Origin: CAYQQJ01 sp964515945
Lineage (GTDB): Bacteria > Pseudomonadota > Gammaproteobacteria > Pseudomonadales > Cellvibrionaceae
Direction: 5' to 3'
Length of the DNA stretch: 9,890 nt
Assembly: GCA_964515945.1 (NCBI GenBank)
Contig: CAZEWY010000139.1
Span: 1 to 9,890, forward strand
Notes under the pieces: generated by a model
What the model was told of the DNA's origin: nothing
What the model saw: only the letters and a program-made list of their open reading frames with translations
Database searches by the model: none
In this document: positions 8,136-9,890 of the stretch, one piece after another
Layout of the letters: every line of letters begins with the position of its first letter
Numbering within the stretch: position 1 is the first letter of the stretch
Translations under genes and position numbers: made by a program

Positions 8136-9053
8136 CTAATCCTCGATGAAGTAATCATTATCCATTTCCTTCACTTCGTAGACCTCCTTCACTGCTACGC
8201 CAAGATTATTCTCAATCATCAACTGAGAGAGTTCTCGCCCATCGATCAGCACAACCTTCATGTCTAACCCCCGAATAGCGTCGCGAGCCCCGGCGGAAAA
8301 TTCGGACGTAGTGATGAAGACGCCTTTGCGCGCACGTTTTCGGGTGAGCGCACCAATGAACTTGTCAATCTCTGGTCTGTGGACTGTATTAGTCCAGCGC
8401 TTGGCTTGGAGATAGATAACGTCCAGCCCAAGCTTGTCCTCCTTGATAATGCCGTCTATGCCATCATCATTGGTGGCTTGAGTCGCTTGACCGGCCTCCT
8501 TGCGAGAGCCGCCATAGCCCATGGAGATCATCAAATCGACTACAAGCTTTTCGAAGAAGACTGAAGTGGCATTTCGGACGGTACTTAAAAGTTCATCCGC
8601 CAGGCCTTCCTTTAGAGACTGATAAGCCGCATCCAACTGCTCATCTGGTGTTGTCTCATCTGAAGTTGGGGTGGGCTCTACTACTCCATCAGTTTGCTGG
8701 GGCTGCGGTTTATGGGTATGAAATTCAGCAAATTCTGGAAATTTCTTGAGCCATGCGATACTGATTCTGTCTGGTCCATTGGCGATAGCATCCTTACCCC
8801 GTTCCGTGATCTGCACCATTCCTCTTTCAGGAATAGTCAGCAGCCCCGCCTTATTTAAATATGTGCGAGCCCACCCGACGCGGTTGTTTATGACGGTCTG
8901 CTTTCCCGAAGTAAGACGTTCACGTCGTTCGGCTTCGCTTAACCCAAATACATCACTTACACGTTGGCGCACTTCGGCCAAAGGATGCGGCTTATCGTCT
9001 TGAACTACTTCCAAGACAGGGCGCATCACGCTCTGGAAATCAGGAATTGGCAT
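8136..9053 (-). CDS. mrr: Mrr-type modified-DNA restriction endonuclease
   Basis: Type IV restriction endonuclease resembling E. coli Mrr (about 304 residues; this one is 305), which acts on certain adenine- or cytosine-methylated DNA. Residues about 1-100 form the winged-helix Mrr N-terminal DNA-binding domain (WARTYLNKAGLL, ITERGKDAI). A flexible Pro/Thr/Gln-rich linker spans about 115-140. Residues about 160-285 are the nuclease: E168 in FFEKLV, D200 in NDDGIDG, and Q216-A-K218 in VIYLQAKRW, the Q-x-K form of the PD-(D/E)XK site seen in Mrr proteins. The catalytic core appears intact. The start is supported by AAGGA on the minus strand (9061-9065), 7 bases before the ATG. It lies 49 bp downstream of the XRE gene on the same strand, with no obvious promoter or terminator between, so the two are probably co-transcribed from the operator-flanked promoter near 9363-9368. 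It converges with the metallopeptidase gene. Confidence 0.95.
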   Translation of the reverse strand: MPIPDFQSVMRPVLEVVQDDKPHPLAEVRQRVSDVFGLSEAERRERLTSGKQTVINNRVGWARTYLNKAGLLTIPERGMVQITERGKDAIANGPDRISIAWLKKFPEFAEFHTHKPQPQQTDGVVEPTPTSDETTPDEQLDAAYQSLKEGLADELLSTVRNATSVFFEKLVVDLMISMGYGGSRKEAGQATQATNDDGIDGIIKEDKLGLDVIYLQAKRWTNTVHRPEIDKFIGALTRKRARKGVFITTSEFSAGARDAIRGLDMKVVLIDGRELSQLMIENNLGVAVKEVYEVKEMDNDYFIED

Positions 9054-9102
9054 GTTTAGGTCCTTATTTTAAAGTGCGTATGCTCTGTCCTGCTCATCTG
9101 AT

Positions 9103-9315
9103 TTAGTCAAACTCGAACAGGTCTTTAACGGGGACTTCCAGCGTTTTCGCTATCTTCTCGAGGTTGTCGAACTTCGGCCCGAAAATACCGCGCTCCATGT
9201 TGCTGATGGACTCAACGGTCAGCCCGGTCTCATTGGCGAGCTGTTCCTGGGTGACGCCGACCTCCCGGCGCAGCACCTGAAGCCGCTTTCCGAATTGAAC
9301 CTTAAGGTTTCCCAT
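9103..9315 (-). CDS. XRE/Cro-type helix-turn-helix regulator, controller-like
   Basis: Small DNA-binding protein of the XRE (HTH_3) family. Nearly the whole chain is the five-helix domain: LRREVGVTQEQLANETGLTV supplies the helix-turn-helix, followed by ESISNMERG and LEKIAKTLEVPVKDLF. I start it at 9315 (70 residues) because GAGG sits on the minus strand 7 bases before that ATG. An upstream in-frame ATG at 9342 would give 79 residues but has no Shine-Dalgarno and would begin about 14 nt from the predicted transcript start. Size, single domain, position just ahead of a restriction gene and twin upstream palindromes all resemble the controller (C) proteins of restriction systems. It could equally be a generic self-regulating XRE repressor. 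The family call is secure; control of mrr is inferred. Confidence 0.88.
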   Translation of the reverse strand: MGNLKVQFGKRLQVLRREVGVTQEQLANETGLTVESISNMERGIFGPKFDNLEKIAKTLEVPVKDLFEFD

Positions 9316-9348
9316 GGATGACCTCGAGTTGAAAGCATCCATGGTATT

Positions 9349-9361
9349 GAAGTTGAACTTC
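9349..9361. promoter_or_regulatory. Operator-like palindrome 1
   Basis: Perfect 13-bp palindrome, GAAGTT-G-AACTTC, differing from its partner at 9371-9383 only in the central base. It overlaps the expected transcription start of the leftward XRE promoter. It is probably a binding site for a dimer of the adjacent XRE protein. Confidence 0.75.
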
Positions 9362-9381
9362 TAGTATAACGAAGTTAAACT
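9353..9381 (+). promoter_or_regulatory. Candidate divergent promoter for the small rightward gene
   Basis: TTGAAC (9353-9358) and TAAACT (9376-9381) are separated by 17 bp and each match 4 of 6 consensus bases. The -35 lies inside palindrome 1 and the -10 inside palindrome 2, so the same XRE protein could control it. The transcript would have a leader of roughly 110 nt before the start at 9501. Another -10-like TATAAC at 9404-9409 lacks a -35 partner. Confidence 0.25.
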
Positions 9382-9391
9382 TCGGGTTATG
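9363..9391 (-). promoter_or_regulatory. Candidate promoter for the XRE-mrr unit
   Basis: On the minus strand TATACT (plus positions 9363-9368) is a 5-of-6 match to the -10 box and sits exactly between the two palindromes. At a 17-bp spacing the -35 hexamer would be CATAAC (9386-9391), a poor match. The layout therefore fits a weak promoter that is repressed, and possibly at low occupancy activated, by the XRE protein. Confidence 0.5.
9371..9383. promoter_or_regulatory. Operator-like palindrome 2
   Basis: Perfect 13-bp palindrome, GAAGTT-A-AACTTC. Its centre is 22 bp (about two helical turns) from that of the first palindrome, so two bound dimers would lie on the same face of the DNA. It falls in the spacer between the -10 and the expected -35 position of the leftward promoter. 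Confidence 0.75.
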
Positions 9392-9500
9392 AGTTTTTAG
9401 CACTATAACCTGAAACCCGTCATGGCTCCGGCCAGCCTTATTGCTCCACCGCCGATCTTGCCCCTGACAGTTGCTTTACGGACCCCGAAAAGGAAGACCC

Positions 9501-9776
9501 ATGCCCTCAAAGGAAGAAATAAAAGCCAAACTCTGCATAAACAGCACATCCCTGGATTACCCACTAGAGAACTTCCTTGAGTGGGTTGAGCAACAACATT
9601 ATCGGGAGGTATTGAGGCACCTGGAGCAGATTCAGCAAGAGCTGTACGCCGATGAGCGCACCTGGCGGGAAGCCTCGGCCCACGGGAATGTCAGCAAGGC
9701 GCAAGCCCAGGCGAGCCGGTGGTGTTTCTATTGCGCGCAGTTGCGCGCTTATTATGAGGGGGTTCTTGGTGAATGA
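9501..9776 (+). CDS. Hypothetical small protein with a CxxC motif
   Basis: I do not recognise this 91-residue protein. It appears mostly helical and charged, with many Gln and Glu, and has aromatic-rich segments (FLEWVEQQHY; SRWCFYCAQLRAYY). Cysteines 75 and 78 form a CxxC; with only one other cysteine (12) there is no clear zinc finger. There is no signal peptide or membrane segment, so it is probably cytoplasmic. The ATG at 9501 is preceded by AAGGAAG (9490-9496) four bases upstream; an in-frame TTG at 9471 gives a longer version without comparable support. It is transcribed away from the XRE-mrr unit and may share the palindromic control region. Its codon use and good ribosome binding site support a real gene; any defence role would be guesswork. 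Confidence 0.7.
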   Translation: MPSKEEIKAKLCINSTSLDYPLENFLEWVEQQHYREVLRHLEQIQQELYADERTWREASAHGNVSKAQAQASRWCFYCAQLRAYYEGVLGE

Positions 9777-9791
9777 TGCTAAGCGTTCGTT

Positions 9792-9838
9792 GGTTAGCCT
9801 GTCGGGTTACGCCGCTCGTGATACTCGCGGCTAACCCG
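9792..9838. repeat. REP-like hairpin downstream of the small gene
   Basis: CGGGTTAcGCCGC (9803-9815) pairs with GCGGCTAACCCG (9827-9838) with one bulged C and an 11-nt loop, giving a 12-bp stem. An 8-bp segment GGTTAGCC at 9792-9799 can compete for the same right arm (GGCTAACC, 9829-9836). The form, a GTCGGGTTA(C)GC...TAACCC palindrome between genes, resembles the REP-type elements common in gammaproteobacteria. No T-run follows, so a terminator role for the small gene is possible but not typical. Only one copy is visible here. Confidence 0.5.
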
Positions 9839-9890
9839 TATATGGTCTCCTCCCCATTTGCAAGGCACTGGTTTTGATGAAGTAGCAGGT

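Noticed and set aside
9316..9342. Nine-residue N-terminal extension of the XRE protein (start at 9342)
   Set aside because: No Shine-Dalgarno precedes it, while the ATG at 9315 has GAGG at a suitable distance.
1..9890. CRISPR array, tRNA, rRNA or transposase genes
   Set aside because: No regularly spaced repeats, no tRNA- or rRNA-like segments and no transposase or integrase motifs were seen on reading both strands.

Overview
The window is a restriction (foreign-DNA defence) island from what looks like a proteobacterium, most likely a gammaproteobacterium. The closest family resemblance I recognise is E. coli-type Mrr, and GC is in the low-to-mid 50s percent by eye. The genus cannot be settled from the sequence alone. 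The gene content (McrB, McrC, HsdR, Mrr) matches the set in the E. coli K-12 'immigration control region', but the order differs and no hsdM or hsdS lies in the window.

Layout: 1-131 is short upstream sequence with no supportable gene. 132-3802 (+) is a two-gene mcrB-mcrC unit with a 2-bp gap, encoding a modification-dependent (type IV) restriction system. Its McrB carries an extra EVE/PUA-like module inserted in the AAA+ domain. 3803-3981 is a 179-bp spacer with a weak candidate promoter and a good ribosome binding site. 3982-8067 (+) is hsdR (type I restriction motor/nuclease subunit) followed directly by a YgjP-like zinc metallopeptidase. 8068-8135 is a short convergent spacer with a small hairpin. 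8136-9315 (-) is an XRE-type regulator gene followed by mrr, a second modification-dependent endonuclease. 9316-9500 is a divergent regulatory region with two near-identical 13-bp palindromes. 9501-9776 (+) is a 91-residue protein of unknown function. 9777-9890 carries a strong hairpin resembling a REP-type extragenic palindrome.

How the genes may work together: McrBC and Mrr both attack DNA bearing foreign modification. HsdR would cut unmodified DNA if an HsdM/HsdS methyltransferase is supplied from outside the window. The XRE protein probably controls its own promoter, and through it mrr, by binding the twin palindromes; the divergent small gene may be under the same control. This resembles the controller (C) proteins of restriction systems, but the link is inferred from layout, not shown. 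The least explained parts are the metallopeptidase coupled to hsdR, the missing hsdM/hsdS, and the small divergent CxxC protein.
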